DNA from: Myxococcota bacterium
GTDB lineage: Bacteria > Myxococcota_A > UBA9160 > UBA4427
NCBI GenBank assembly: GCA_041389495.1
Contig: JAWKRT010000006.1
Span: 1 to 64,000, forward strand
Direction: 5' to 3'
Length of the DNA: 64,000 bases
A program made the position numbers and the translations under genes. Shown in pieces: positions 43,024 through 52,600 of this stretch. Within the stretch, counting starts at the first letter, position 1. Each line of letters begins with the position of its first letter. The notes below the pieces were generated by a model. It did not search any database and was not told where the DNA came from. It saw nothing but the letters and a program-made list of their open reading frames with translations.

Positions 43024-46000
43024 ATGCTCCGCAGGGTCATCGAAGCGTCCGCCACCCACGCGCTCCTCACGAGTGTGCTGGCGCTCGCCGTGGCGGGCTT
43101 CGGCGTCGCCGCTCTGCTGCGCACGCCGGTCGACGCGATCCCGGACCTGTCCGACGTGCAGGTCATCGTGACGACGGAGCTGCCCGGGCAGGCGCCGCAG
43201 GTCGTCGAGGACCAGGTGACCTACCCGCTCACCACCGCACTGCTCGCCGTGCCCTTCGCGAAGACCGTGCGCGGAACGTCGATGTTCGGCCAGTCGTTCG
43301 TGTACGTGCTGTTCGAGGACGGCACCGACCTGTACTGGGCGCGCAGCCGCGTGCTCGAGGTGCTGAGCTTCGTGTCCGGGCGGCTGCCGGAGGGCGTGAC
43401 GCCCGCGCTCGGCCCCGATGCGACGGGCGTCGGCTGGGTGTACGAATACGCGCTCCTCGATCGCACGGGCGGGCACGACCTCTCCGAGCTTCGCTCCCTC
43501 CAGGACTGGTACCTGCGCTACGAGCTGCAGGCGCTGCCCGGCGTCGCGGAGGTCGCGAGCCTCGGCGGGTTCGTCCGGCAGTACCAGGTGGAGGTCGATC
43601 CGAACGCGCTCGCGTCACTGGGCATCCCGCTCGCGCAGGTGCGGCGCGCGATCGAGCGCAGCAACAGCGACGTCGGCGGTCGCCTCGTCGAGATCGCCGA
43701 GAGCGAGTTCATGGTGCGCGGGCGCGGCTACCTCCGCGGCATCGACGACCTGCGTCGGGTGGCGATCGGCGCCGACGGACGGGGCACTCCGATCCTGTTG
43801 CGCGACGTGGCCACCGTACAGATCGGCCCGGAGCTCCGGCGCGGGCTCGCCGACCTCGACGGCGAGGGCGAGGTGGCGGCCGGCATCGTCGTCATGCGCT
43901 CCGGCGAGAACGCGCTCGCGGTGATCGGTCGCGTGAAGACGCGGCTCGCGGAGCTGGCCGCCGGCCTGCCGGACGGCGTCGAGATCGTCCCCGTCTACGA
44001 CCGCTCGTCGCTGATCGAGCGCGCCGTCACCAACCTGCGCCACAAGCTCGTCGAGGAGAGCCTGGTCGTCGCGCTCGTGTGCGCCGTCTTCCTGTTCCAC
44101 GTGCGCAGCGCGCTCGTCGCGGTGCTCACGCTTCCGCTCGGCGTGTTGTTCTCGTTCATCGTGATGTACGCGCAGGGCATCGACGCGAACATCATGTCGC
44201 TCGGCGGCGTGGCGATCGCGATCGGCGCCATGGTGGACGCCTCGATCGTGATGATCGAGAACGCGCACAAGCACCTCGAACGCCACGACGGGGCGAAGCC
44301 GCGCGCGCGCATCCTGCTCGACGCGGCCGTCGAGGTGGGCCCCTCGCTGTTCTTCTCCCTGCTCGTCATCACCGTCTCGTTCCTGCCCGTGTTCGCGCTC
44401 GAGGCGCAGGAGGGCCGGCTCTTCCGTCCCCTCGCGTTCACGAAGACGTACGCGATGCTCGGCGCCGCGCTGCTGTCGATCACGGTCGTGCCGCTGTTCA
44501 TGCTGTGGCTGGTGCGCGGGCGCGTCCGCCCCGAGAGCGCGAACCCGCTCAACCGCGCGCTCCACCGCGCGTACGGCCCGGTGCTGCGCTTTGCGCTGCG
44601 TCACCCGAGGGCGGTCGTGGTCACGGTGCTCGCGCTGCTCCTCGCGTCGATCTTCCCGGCCTCGCGCCTCGGCAGCGAGTTCATGCCGCCGCTCGACGAG
44701 GGCGACCTGCTCTACATGCCGACGACGCTGCCCGGCGTCTCCGTCACGAAGGCACGCGAGATCCTGCAGCAGACGGACCGCATGATCCGCGGGGTGCCCG
44801 AAGTCGCGCGCGTGTTCGGAAAGGTCGGGCGCGCCGAGTCCGCGACCGACCCGGCTCCGCTGTCGATGATCGAGACGACGATCGCGCTGCGCCCGCGCGA
44901 CGAGTGGCGACCCGGGATGACCCCGCAGAAGCTCGTCGCCGAGCTCGACGCGCGTGTGCGCCTCCCCGGCATCACGAACGCCTGGACGATGCCCATCAAG
45001 ACGCGCATCGACATGCTCTCGACCGGCATCAAGACGCCGGTCGGCATCAAGGTGGCGGGGCCCGAGCTCGCCACCATCGAGGCGATCGGCGAGCGCATCG
45101 AGGCGATCCTTCGCGGCGTACCGGGAACCCTGAGCGTCTACTCCGAGCGCGTCACGGGCGGCAACTACCTCGACTTCGACATCGATCGCCGCGCCATCGC
45201 GCGCCACGGCCTCGTCGTGGGCGACGTGCAGGACGTGATCCAGAGCGCGATCGGCGGCACGAACGTCACGTCCACGATCGAAGGGCTCGAGCGCTACCCC
45301 GTGAACCTGCGCTACCCGCGCGAGCTGCGCGACAGCCTCGGCGCCCTGCGGCGTGTGCTCGTGCCGACGCCGTCGGGCGCGCAGGTGCCGCTCGAGCAGC
45401 TCGCGTCGCTCGAGCTCCGCAGGGGGCCGCCCATGATCAAGACCGAGAACGCGCGCCCCAACGGCTGGATCTACGTCGATCTCGAGGGCAGCGACGTCGG
45501 CGGCTACGTCGCCGAGGCGAAGCGCGCGCTCGCGAACGGGCTCGAGCTTCCCGTCGGCTACTCGGTCGCGTGGAGCGGACAGTACGAGTACATGGAGCGC
45601 GCCGCGGAACGGCTGCGCATCGTCGTGCCCCTCACGATCGCGCTGATCTTCGTCCTCCTCTACCTGAACTTCCGCAACCTCGCCGACAGCGCGATCGTGC
45701 TGCTGACGCTGCCCTTCGCGCTCGTGGGCGGCGTGTGGCTGCTCTGGGCGCTCGACTACGACACGAGCGTCGCCGTCGGCGTCGGCTTCCTCGCACTCTC
45801 GGGCGTGGCCGCGGAGACGGGCGTCGTGATGCTGCTCTTCCTCGAGAACGCGGTCGCGCAGGCCCGCGACGAGGGGCGGCTGCGCACGCGCGACGACCTC
45901 GCCGAGGCGATCTTCGAAGGCGCGGTCCTGCGCCTGCGGCCGAAGATGATGACCGTGACGACGATCTTCGCCGGGCTGCTTCCCATCATGTGGGGATCGG

Positions 46001-46158
46001 GCGCAGGATCGGAGACGATGCGCCGCATCGCCGCTCCGATGATCGGCGGCATGGCGTCCGCCACCGTGCTGACGCTCGTCGTGATCCCGGTCGTGTTCGC
46101 CTGGGTGCGCGGTCGCGCACTGCCGCCCGCACCGAAGCCGCAAGGAGGCGCCGCATGA
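43024..46158 (+). CDS. cusA: Heavy-metal RND efflux pump (CusA type)
   Basis: A 1044-aa inner-membrane proton-driven pump of the HME-RND family that exports Cu(I)/Ag(I). Seen: the N-terminal helix and RTPVDAIPDLSDVQVIV, PGQAPQVVEDQVTYPL, GFVRQYQVEVDPNALAS, membrane segments with IMSLGGVAIAIGAMVDASIV (proton-relay Asp) and ETGVVMLLFLEN, and Met-containing WTMPIKTRIDMLSTG near the substrate site. All 12 membrane helices appear present. It ends in a 4-bp overlap with copA. Confidence 0.93.
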   Translation: MLRRVIEASATHALLTSVLALAVAGFGVAALLRTPVDAIPDLSDVQVIVTTELPGQAPQVVEDQVTYPLTTALLAVPFAKTVRGTSMFGQSFVYVLFEDGTDLYWARSRVLEVLSFVSGRLPEGVTPALGPDATGVGWVYEYALLDRTGGHDLSELRSLQDWYLRYELQALPGVAEVASLGGFVRQYQVEVDPNALASLGIPLAQVRRAIERSNSDVGGRLVEIAESEFMVRGRGYLRGIDDLRRVAIGADGRGTPILLRDVATVQIGPELRRGLADLDGEGEVAAGIVVMRSGENALAVIGRVKTRLAELAAGLPDGVEIVPVYDRSSLIERAVTNLRHKLVEESLVVALVCAVFLFHVRSALVAVLTLPLGVLFSFIVMYAQGIDANIMSLGGVAIAIGAMVDASIVMIENAHKHLERHDGAKPRARILLDAAVEVGPSLFFSLLVITVSFLPVFALEAQEGRLFRPLAFTKTYAMLGAALLSITVVPLFMLWLVRGRVRPESANPLNRALHRAYGPVLRFALRHPRAVVVTVLALLLASIFPASRLGSEFMPPLDEGDLLYMPTTLPGVSVTKAREILQQTDRMIRGVPEVARVFGKVGRAESATDPAPLSMIETTIALRPRDEWRPGMTPQKLVAELDARVRLPGITNAWTMPIKTRIDMLSTGIKTPVGIKVAGPELATIEAIGERIEAILRGVPGTLSVYSERVTGGNYLDFDIDRRAIARHGLVVGDVQDVIQSAIGGTNVTSTIEGLERYPVNLRYPRELRDSLGALRRVLVPTPSGAQVPLEQLASLELRRGPPMIKTENARPNGWIYVDLEGSDVGGYVAEAKRALANGLELPVGYSVAWSGQYEYMERAAERLRIVVPLTIALIFVLLYLNFRNLADSAIVLLTLPFALVGGVWLLWALDYDTSVAVGVGFLALSGVAAETGVVMLLFLENAVAQARDEGRLRTRDDLAEAIFEGAVLRLRPKMMTVTTIFAGLLPIMWGSGAGSETMRRIAAPMIGGMASATVLTLVVIPVVFAWVRGRALPPAPKPQGGAA

Positions 46159-48299
46159 GTGAGCGCAAGCCGTACGTGTGTCCGATGCATCCCGAGGTCG
46201 AGTCCGACGAGCCGGGCCCGTGCGACGTCTGCGGCATGGCCCTCGAACGCCGCACGCCGGCGCGCGCGCACGCGGACGAGGCGGAGGACGACGACCCGGA
46301 GCTGCGCGACATGACGCGCCGCTTCTGGGGCAGCCTCGCGCTCACCATCCCCGTGTTCGCGCTCGCGATGGGAGAGATGATCCCGGGAAATCCCGTCGGC
46401 GCACTCGTTCCACCGCGCGTCGTGCCGTGGCTGCAGCTCGCGCTGGCGTCGCCGGTCGTGCTGTGGGGAGGCTGGCCGTTCTTCGCGCGCGGCGCGCGCT
46501 CGCTGCGCACGCTGCACCTCAACATGTTCACGCTGATCGCGGTCGGCACGGGGGCAGCGTTCTCCTACAGCGTCGCGGCCGTGCTCGCGCCGGGCCTCTT
46601 CCCGTCGAGCTTCCGCGGCCACGGCGGCGAGGTCGCCGTCTACTTCGAAGCGGCGGCCGTGATCGTGACGCTCGTGCTGCTCGGGCAGGTGCTCGAGCTG
46701 CGCGCGCGCAGCCGCACGGGGGCGGCGCTCCGCGCGCTGCTCGACCTCGCACCGCCGACCGCACGCCGCCTCACCGACTGCGGCCACGAGCGGGACGTGC
46801 CGCTCGAAGAGGTCGTCCCCGGCGATCGGCTGCGCATCCGCCCCGGCGAGAAGGTGCCCGTGGACGGCCGCGTCGAGGAGGGCCGCTCTTCGGTCGACGA
46901 GTCGATGATCACGGGCGAGCCGATCCCCGTGGAGAAGACCGAGGGCTCGGCACTCGTCGGCGGGACGGTGAACGGCACCGGCTCGCTCGTGATGACCGCC
47001 GAACGCGTCGGCGCCGAGACGCTGCTCGCGCGGATCGTCGAGATGGTGTCCGAGGCCCAGCGAAGCCGCGCGCCCGTGCAGCGCACCGTGGATGTCGTCG
47101 CCGCCTGGTTCGTGCCGGCCGTGATCGCGGCGGCCGCGGTCGCCTTCGCCGTGTGGGCGTGGGCGGGGCCCGAGCCGCGCCTCGCGCACGCGCTCGTCGT
47201 CGCCGTGTCGGTGCTCATCATCGCCTGCCCGTGCGCGCTCGGACTCGCGACGCCGATGTCGATCATGGTGGCGACCGGGCGCGGCGCGACGATGGGCGTG
47301 CTCTTCCGCAACGCCGAGGCGATCGAACGGCTGCGCAGCGTCGACACGCTCGTCGTGGACAAGACGGGAACGCTGACCGAGGGCCGACCGAAGCTCGCGT
47401 CGGTGGTCGCGAGCAGCGACGACATCGACGAGGACGAGCTCCTGCGCCTCGCCGCGACGCTCGAGCGCGGCAGCGAGCACGCGCTCGCGGCGGCGATCGT
47501 CGCCGGTGCGGAGGAGCGCGGCCTCGCGCTCGCGCAGGCCTCGCAGTTCGAGGCGCACACGGGCAAGGGCGTCTCGGGCACGGTGGACGGCCGGCGCGTC
47601 GCGCTCGGCAACGCGGCGCTCCTGCGCGCGCTCGGCATCGATGCGGGCGCGCTCGCCGAGCGCGCCGAGGAGCTGCGCGGCGACGGGCAGACCGCGATGT
47701 TCGTCGTCGTGGGCGAGCGCGCCGCGGGACTGCTCGGTGTCGCCGACCCGATCAAGGCGACGAGCGCCGACGCCGTCGCGATGCTCCACGAGGACGGCGT
47801 GCGGCTCGTGATGCTGACCGGCGACAGCGAGACGACCGCGCGCGCGGTGGCCAGACAGCTCGGCATCGACGACGTGAGGGCCGACATGCTGCCCGAGGAC
47901 AAGGCGAAGGCCGTGCAGGAGCTGCAGCAGCAGGGGCGCGTCGTCGCGATGGCGGGCGACGGCGTCAACGATGCGCCGGCCCTCGCGCAGGCCGACGTCG
48001 GCATCGCGATGGGCACGGGGACGGACGTGGCGATGGAGAGCGCGGGCGTCACGCTCGTGAAGGGCGACCTGCGCGGCGTCGCCCGCGCGCGGCTGCTCTC
48101 GCGCGCGACGATGCGCAACATCCACCAGAACCTGGGCTTCGCGTTCGGCTACAACGCGCTCGGCGTGCCGCTCGCGGCGGGCGCGCTCTACCCGGCCTTC
48201 GGGCTGCTGCTGAGCCCGATGATCGCGGCCGCCGCGATGAGCCTGAGCTCGGTATCGGTGATCGGGAACGCGCTGCGCCTTCGCGCCGCGAAGACCTGA
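46155..48299 (+). CDS. copA: Copper-translocating P1B-type ATPase
   Basis: A 714-aa ATPase that pumps Cu(I) out of the cytoplasm. The N-terminal metal-binding segment is YVCPMHPEVESDEPGPCDVC. The membrane metal site is IIACPCALGLATP (CPC), the phosphorylation site is VVDKTGTLTEG, with TGEPIPVEK, SEHALAAAI (HP-like) and MAGDGVNDAPALAQADVG. Length and order match CopA, but it uses the heavy-metal-binding domain instead of HMA ferredoxin-like domains. Last gene of the copper operon. Confidence 0.94.
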   Translation: MSERKPYVCPMHPEVESDEPGPCDVCGMALERRTPARAHADEAEDDDPELRDMTRRFWGSLALTIPVFALAMGEMIPGNPVGALVPPRVVPWLQLALASPVVLWGGWPFFARGARSLRTLHLNMFTLIAVGTGAAFSYSVAAVLAPGLFPSSFRGHGGEVAVYFEAAAVIVTLVLLGQVLELRARSRTGAALRALLDLAPPTARRLTDCGHERDVPLEEVVPGDRLRIRPGEKVPVDGRVEEGRSSVDESMITGEPIPVEKTEGSALVGGTVNGTGSLVMTAERVGAETLLARIVEMVSEAQRSRAPVQRTVDVVAAWFVPAVIAAAAVAFAVWAWAGPEPRLAHALVVAVSVLIIACPCALGLATPMSIMVATGRGATMGVLFRNAEAIERLRSVDTLVVDKTGTLTEGRPKLASVVASSDDIDEDELLRLAATLERGSEHALAAAIVAGAEERGLALAQASQFEAHTGKGVSGTVDGRRVALGNAALLRALGIDAGALAERAEELRGDGQTAMFVVVGERAAGLLGVADPIKATSADAVAMLHEDGVRLVMLTGDSETTARAVARQLGIDDVRADMLPEDKAKAVQELQQQGRVVAMAGDGVNDAPALAQADVGIAMGTGTDVAMESAGVTLVKGDLRGVARARLLSRATMRNIHQNLGFAFGYNALGVPLAAGALYPAFGLLLSPMIAAAAMSLSSVSVIGNALRLRAAKT

Positions 48300-48360
48300 C
48301 CCGCGCGCGCACGCGCGAGACGGCGCGCCGGCCCCCGAGCGACGCCGCGGGGGTGCGTGC

Positions 48361-49491
48361 CTAACGTCCCGGGACGGGCGGCGGCGCCGGCATGAAGAGG
48401 CCGGCGAGCTGCGGGAGCTGCCCGGCGGGCATCCAGTCCGCCATGCCGGCCATCCACACGAACGTGTCCGGGCGCAGACGCCCCGCGCTCGCGAGCTCGA
48501 CGAGCTGCGGCGCGGCGAACGGCCCGACCGGCGCGCCGTTCTCGACGATGTGCCAGCTCGGCGGCGCGGGAACGGGCGGCGGCGTCGCGCCCGACGGCGC
48601 GCCGGCGGGTGCGAGCGGGCCACTTCCGCGGCCGACCATGCTGGGCACGCCCGACGCGACCGCCATGCCGAGACCCACGCCCATGCCGGCGCCGGCCATG
48701 CCGCCCGCGCCCTCGTTGGCGGCGAGCGCCGGCAGCGCCTGCCCGAGCTGGAAGGCCTGGAAGCGCGCCATGTCGCCCACCATCTCCATGCTCGAGCGCG
48801 TGTCGAGCGCCTTCTCGACCTCGGCGGGGAGCGAGATGTTGACGATCACCATCTGCGTGATGTCGAGGCCGTACTCGTCGTCGACGCGCTCGAGCACGCT
48901 GCGGCGCAGCTGCTCGGAGAGCGTGCGGTACTGCGTCGCGAGGTCGGCGAGCGGGATCTCGGCCGACGCGACGAGGTCCGCGAACGCCGAGCTCACGATC
49001 GAGCGCAAGAGCTCCGTGATCTCGTCGACCTCGAAGTGCTGGTCGGTGCCGACGAGCTCCTTGAGCAGCGTCTTCGGGTCCTTCGCCTTCACGGCGTAGG
49101 TGCCGAACGCGCGCAGGCGGACGGTGCCGAAGTCCGCGTCGCGCACGATCACGGGGTTCGGCGTCCCCCACTTGAGATCGGTGATCTGGCGCGTGCTGAC
49201 GAAGTAGACCTCGGCCTTGAACGGCGAGTCGAAGCCGTACTTCCAGCCCGCGAGCGTCGACAGGACGGGGAGGTTCTTCGTCGTGAGGCGGTGCTGGCCC
49301 GGCTCGAAGACGTCCGCGATCTCGCCCTGGTGCACGAAGATCGCGCGCTGGCCGGGCCGCACGACGAGCTGCGCGCCGTTCTTGATCTCGTTCTGGTAGC
49401 GCGGGAAGCGCCAGACGAGCGTGTGTCGCGAGTCGTCGACCCATTCGACGATGTCGATCAGCTCGTTGCGAAGCTTGTTCATCAGGCCCAT
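48361..49491 (-). CDS. SPFH-domain protein with C-terminal GYF_2 domain
   Basis: A 376-aa protein. Residues about 20-230 are an SPFH (YdjI-like) domain: GAQLVVRPGQRAIFVHQGE, NLPVLSTLAGWKYGFDSPFK and DEYGLDITQMVIVNISLP. A Gly/Ala/Met-rich linker (AGGMAGAGMGVGLGMAVASG) joins it to a GYF_2 domain, WHIVENGAPVGPFAAPQLVE...TFVWMAGMADWMPA. No membrane helix is obvious. SPFH proteins scaffold membrane microdomains or act in envelope stress. It lies 43 bp downstream of the zinc-ribbon gene. Confidence 0.87.
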   Translation of the reverse strand: MGLMNKLRNELIDIVEWVDDSRHTLVWRFPRYQNEIKNGAQLVVRPGQRAIFVHQGEIADVFEPGQHRLTTKNLPVLSTLAGWKYGFDSPFKAEVYFVSTRQITDLKWGTPNPVIVRDADFGTVRLRAFGTYAVKAKDPKTLLKELVGTDQHFEVDEITELLRSIVSSAFADLVASAEIPLADLATQYRTLSEQLRRSVLERVDDEYGLDITQMVIVNISLPAEVEKALDTRSSMEMVGDMARFQAFQLGQALPALAANEGAGGMAGAGMGVGLGMAVASGVPSMVGRGSGPLAPAGAPSGATPPPVPAPPSWHIVENGAPVGPFAAPQLVELASAGRLRPDTFVWMAGMADWMPAGQLPQLAGLFMPAPPPVPGR

Positions 49492-49534
49492 GTCGGTTCT
49501 CCGGCGCTCGAGGCGGTGGCGGTGGACGGGGACG

Positions 49535-50431
49535 TCAGTCGATCAACGACGTGAGGAAGTCGACGAGCGAGCTTCCGAGGAACGATTCGCCGCGGCGCGT
49601 GCTGCTGCGCAGCACGGCGTCGACGACCTGGCGGTTGGCGCCGCTCTCGGCGGCGATGCGCGCCTTGCGCGCGGCGCGGTACTCGGCGTCCGCCTGCGCG
49701 TCGGTCTCGCGCATGTAGCGCTCGGCGTTCGGGCGCCCGCCCGAGAGCAGGTAGCCCGCGATCTGCTCGAGCTCGTCGGCGTCGAGCCACGTCCCGTGCG
49801 AGTTGCAGCGGTCGATGATGACGCCCGACGCCTTGCGGAAGTTGCGCCGCAGCATGAACGCGTCGCACTCGGGGCACTTGCGGTACGCGATGCGCTGCGA
49901 GGCCGGGTTCGACCCCTTCGCGCGCGGGACGAACTCGACCTCGCCCGTGACGCTGCTCTTCTTGCTCTCGAGCGCGGCCTTGACGAGCGCCTCGAAGCCC
50001 TGCGCCGGGCACCAGATGCCGTTGCAGGTCGGGCACTCGTTGATCGCGATCGCGCCGACCGTGCGCGCGGGCATCAGGCTCGTGCACACCGGACACGGGA
50101 GCTCGCGCTTCTCGACGCCGATCGGCTGCGGGTCGAACACGACGCCGCACGCGCCGCAGTAGCGCGCCGCGTCGGCATTGCGCGCGCAGCACTCGGGGCA
50201 GATGAGGGACAGGAGGCGCGGGTCGGTGACGATGCCCGCGCCGCAGTACTCGCACTCGCGCTGGCCCGCATCGACGTGGGCGCCGCAGCTGCTGCAGCGG
50301 TGGACGGCGAGGTCGCGCGATTCGAGGTCGACGACCGCGACGTCCGCCCCGCACCGGCACCGCACGCTCTCGGCGGCGACGTCCGTGATGTCGTACTGCG
50401 TGTGGCAGGACGTGCAGGCGACGAGCTTCAT
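49535..50431 (-). CDS. Multi-zinc-ribbon protein
   Basis: A 298-aa protein with many CxxC pairs: CTSCHTQ, CRCGAD, CSSCGAH, CEYCGAG, CPECCAR, CGACGVV, CPVCTSL, CPTCNGIWC. It ends in a zf-TFIIB domain (YRKCPECDAFMLRRNF, then VIIDRCNSHGTWLDADELE). It probably binds five or so zinc ions and may act in protein or nucleic-acid contacts. The start MKLVACTSC (ATG 50431) is chosen because the first ribbon begins there. Same strand as, and probably working with, the SPFH-GYF gene. Confidence 0.8.
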   Translation of the reverse strand: MKLVACTSCHTQYDITDVAAESVRCRCGADVAVVDLESRDLAVHRCSSCGAHVDAGQRECEYCGAGIVTDPRLLSLICPECCARNADAARYCGACGVVFDPQPIGVEKRELPCPVCTSLMPARTVGAIAINECPTCNGIWCPAQGFEALVKAALESKKSSVTGEVEFVPRAKGSNPASQRIAYRKCPECDAFMLRRNFRKASGVIIDRCNSHGTWLDADELEQIAGYLLSGGRPNAERYMRETDAQADAEYRAARKARIAAESGANRQVVDAVLRSSTRRGESFLGSSLVDFLTSLID

Positions 50432-50549
50432 GCGCGCGGGCGATCCCTTCGTGCTCGAGCATGGGCCCGGGGCTGCGGGCCCCGCCGTCATCGGCGCCCC
50501 CCGCAGGCCGCTTGACGCCCGTGCGCTCGGCGGGTGTCGCGCGCGCGGC

Positions 50550-52559
50550 TCAGGAGGATGGGGCGGACGCGGCGCGGGCGAGCGGCGCGCTCGCCGCCGC
50601 GGGCGCGGCCGGCGGCGCGTACCAGATCGGCGACGTCACGGCGCGCTCCTGGATCGAGGTCGGCACGTGGGCGGGCGGCTCGACGCCGAGGCGCATCGCG
50701 TCGTACGTACTCCACCGGCAGGTCGGCACCTGGAGCACGCGCAGGTAGTAGAAGGCGCGCTGCCCGGGCTGGAACTCGGGGTCGGCGAAGCGCGCCTCGA
50801 GCTCGGCGGCGCCCGCGCGCACGTCGGGCTCGCAGCTCGATGCGTCGGGCTCACCCGCGCCGCTCGCGCAGCGCCACGTCGGCGCCGACGGCGCCGAGCC
50901 GTCGGCGCAGGCCACGTCGTAGACCTTCTCGTGCGAGCGCCCGTCCTCGATCCAGCCCTTGATGAGCTGGAGCCGCTCGAGCGGCGCCTCGCCCGGGTCC
51001 TGGAGCGCGAGCGCCGCGAACCGCGGCGGCCCGGCGTGCCCGGGCGCGGCGGCGAGCTCGCCGCCCATCGGGACGCCCTGCGCGTAGGCGCGCTCGACCG
51101 CGTCGCCGGCGAGCGGCACGTCGTCCGCGAGGCCGAAGCCGCCGAAGAAGCGCACGCGGATGCGCGGCCCCGAGGTCGCGAACGTCTCGCGCCGGCGCAG
51201 CGCGTCGAAGAGCGCGGCGCGCGTGTTCTCGGTCGCCCAGACGCCCGCGAGGCCGCCCGAGCCCCAGAGCGTCACGATGTTGGGCCCGTCGATCTGGGCC
51301 GCGGGAAGCCCGTCGGTGGCGGTTCCGAGCCGCACCTCGGGCGTCGCATCGATCGCGCCGAGCTTGCCGAAGTACTCGTCCTCGGCGAACGGTCCGGCGG
51401 CGTTGTGCCCGTCGGAGGCGCCGATCATCCCGATCTCGTACGGGTTGATGCCGTCGCTCTCCTCCATCTCGAGGCCGAGCCGGAGCGCGGCGCGCACGTA
51501 GCTGCCGCGCGGCTCGCTCGGCTCCGCGGGGTTCCCGAGCACGCGATCGAAGATCTCGAAGGCCGCCCACGGATCGTTCGGCGAGAGCTCGGGGTGCGTC
51601 TCGGACTGGCCCTTGATCTGGTACACCTCGCTCACCGGCTCGTTGCGCATGCGCTGCGCGGCGTAGGCGGCGTCGATCGCGTCGCCGTTCGTCATCGCGC
51701 TCGCGTACATCAGGCCGTTGCTCGCGTTGCCGTTGTGCGGGATGGCGATGACGTCGTCGCCGGTCGCGCGCACCCGGTCGAGCCAGTCCCAGAGGTCTTC
51801 GGGGTTCTGCGAGTCGAGGCTCGAGAACGGCCGGTCGGGGACGTCGCCGCCGCGGAAGATCACGTTGCGGTGCAGGTTCTGTCCCTGCGGCATCGGCGTG
51901 TACTCGTAGGCCACGAACGCCGTGAACACGCCCGGCTCGTCGTGCGCGTTCGCGAGCTCGACGATGCGCCGCCACGTCGGCTTGATGAACTCGTCGCTCG
52001 CGAGCTCGGGGATCGGAACGCCCGAGCCGAGCGACTGCAGGAACGCGAGGATGCCGCGCTGTCGGCGCGCGGTGTCGTCGCTCACGAGGTCCTGGATGAG
52101 CGGCAGGCGCCGCAGCGGATGGCCCGGCTCGTCGACCGTCGCCGACACGCCCATGTAGGCGCCGTGCTCGGTGAGCGCCATGAAGTCGAGCGGCGGCCCG
52201 GAGAGGCGGATCTTCCCGCCGCTCACGTGGTCGATCTCCTCGCCGCGCGCATAGCGATACGCGTCCTCGGGGCCGACGCGCACGCCCATCGAGTACGCGT
52301 CGAACGACCAGCGCGTGTGCACGTGGAGGTCGCCGAACCACGCCTGGCGCGGCACGTCGCTCGCGCGCGCGGCCGCGCGCGCGCCGCTCGCCCCGCCCGG
52401 CTCGCTCGGCGCGCGGCAGCTCGACGCGCCGAGCGCGGCGGCGATGACGACGACGGCGCAGAGCGCGAGCGCCGCAGTCCCCGCGGCCTTCGCGCGCCGC
52501 GCGCGGCGTCCGCCGCTCGCGCGCGCGCCTCGGCTCCGTCGATCTCGTCCTGCTCGCAT
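50550..52559 (-). CDS. DUF3604 protein, probable lipoprotein
   Basis: A 669-aa protein with a basic N-terminus, a membrane segment (AALALCAVVVIAAALGASSC) and a lipobox-like SSC. Metal-binding motifs of a PHP-type phosphoesterase-like fold follow: FGDLHVHTRWSFDAYSMG, DFMALTEHGAYMG, DVIAIPHNGNASNG and MIGASDGHNAAGP. DUF3604 members are exported and their reaction is not known. ATG 52559 follows GGAGCACG. The gene lies 41 bp after the upstream exported-protein gene. Confidence 0.83.
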   Translation of the reverse strand: MRAGRDRRSRGARASGGRRARRAKAAGTAALALCAVVVIAAALGASSCRAPSEPGGASGARAAARASDVPRQAWFGDLHVHTRWSFDAYSMGVRVGPEDAYRYARGEEIDHVSGGKIRLSGPPLDFMALTEHGAYMGVSATVDEPGHPLRRLPLIQDLVSDDTARRQRGILAFLQSLGSGVPIPELASDEFIKPTWRRIVELANAHDEPGVFTAFVAYEYTPMPQGQNLHRNVIFRGGDVPDRPFSSLDSQNPEDLWDWLDRVRATGDDVIAIPHNGNASNGLMYASAMTNGDAIDAAYAAQRMRNEPVSEVYQIKGQSETHPELSPNDPWAAFEIFDRVLGNPAEPSEPRGSYVRAALRLGLEMEESDGINPYEIGMIGASDGHNAAGPFAEDEYFGKLGAIDATPEVRLGTATDGLPAAQIDGPNIVTLWGSGGLAGVWATENTRAALFDALRRRETFATSGPRIRVRFFGGFGLADDVPLAGDAVERAYAQGVPMGGELAAAPGHAGPPRFAALALQDPGEAPLERLQLIKGWIEDGRSHEKVYDVACADGSAPSAPTWRCASGAGEPDASSCEPDVRAGAAELEARFADPEFQPGQRAFYYLRVLQVPTCRWSTYDAMRLGVEPPAHVPTSIQERAVTSPIWYAPPAAPAAASAPLARAASAPSS

Positions 52560-52600
52560 GTCGTGCTCCCGCGCGCGAGCGGCGTTCCGCCGCTCGCGCC

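Noticed and set aside
41319..46154. Plus-strand frame that joins into copA from far upstream
   Set aside because: Out of frame with the TolC, CusB and CusA genes, which have full family motifs. Only the last part, from 46155, is copA.
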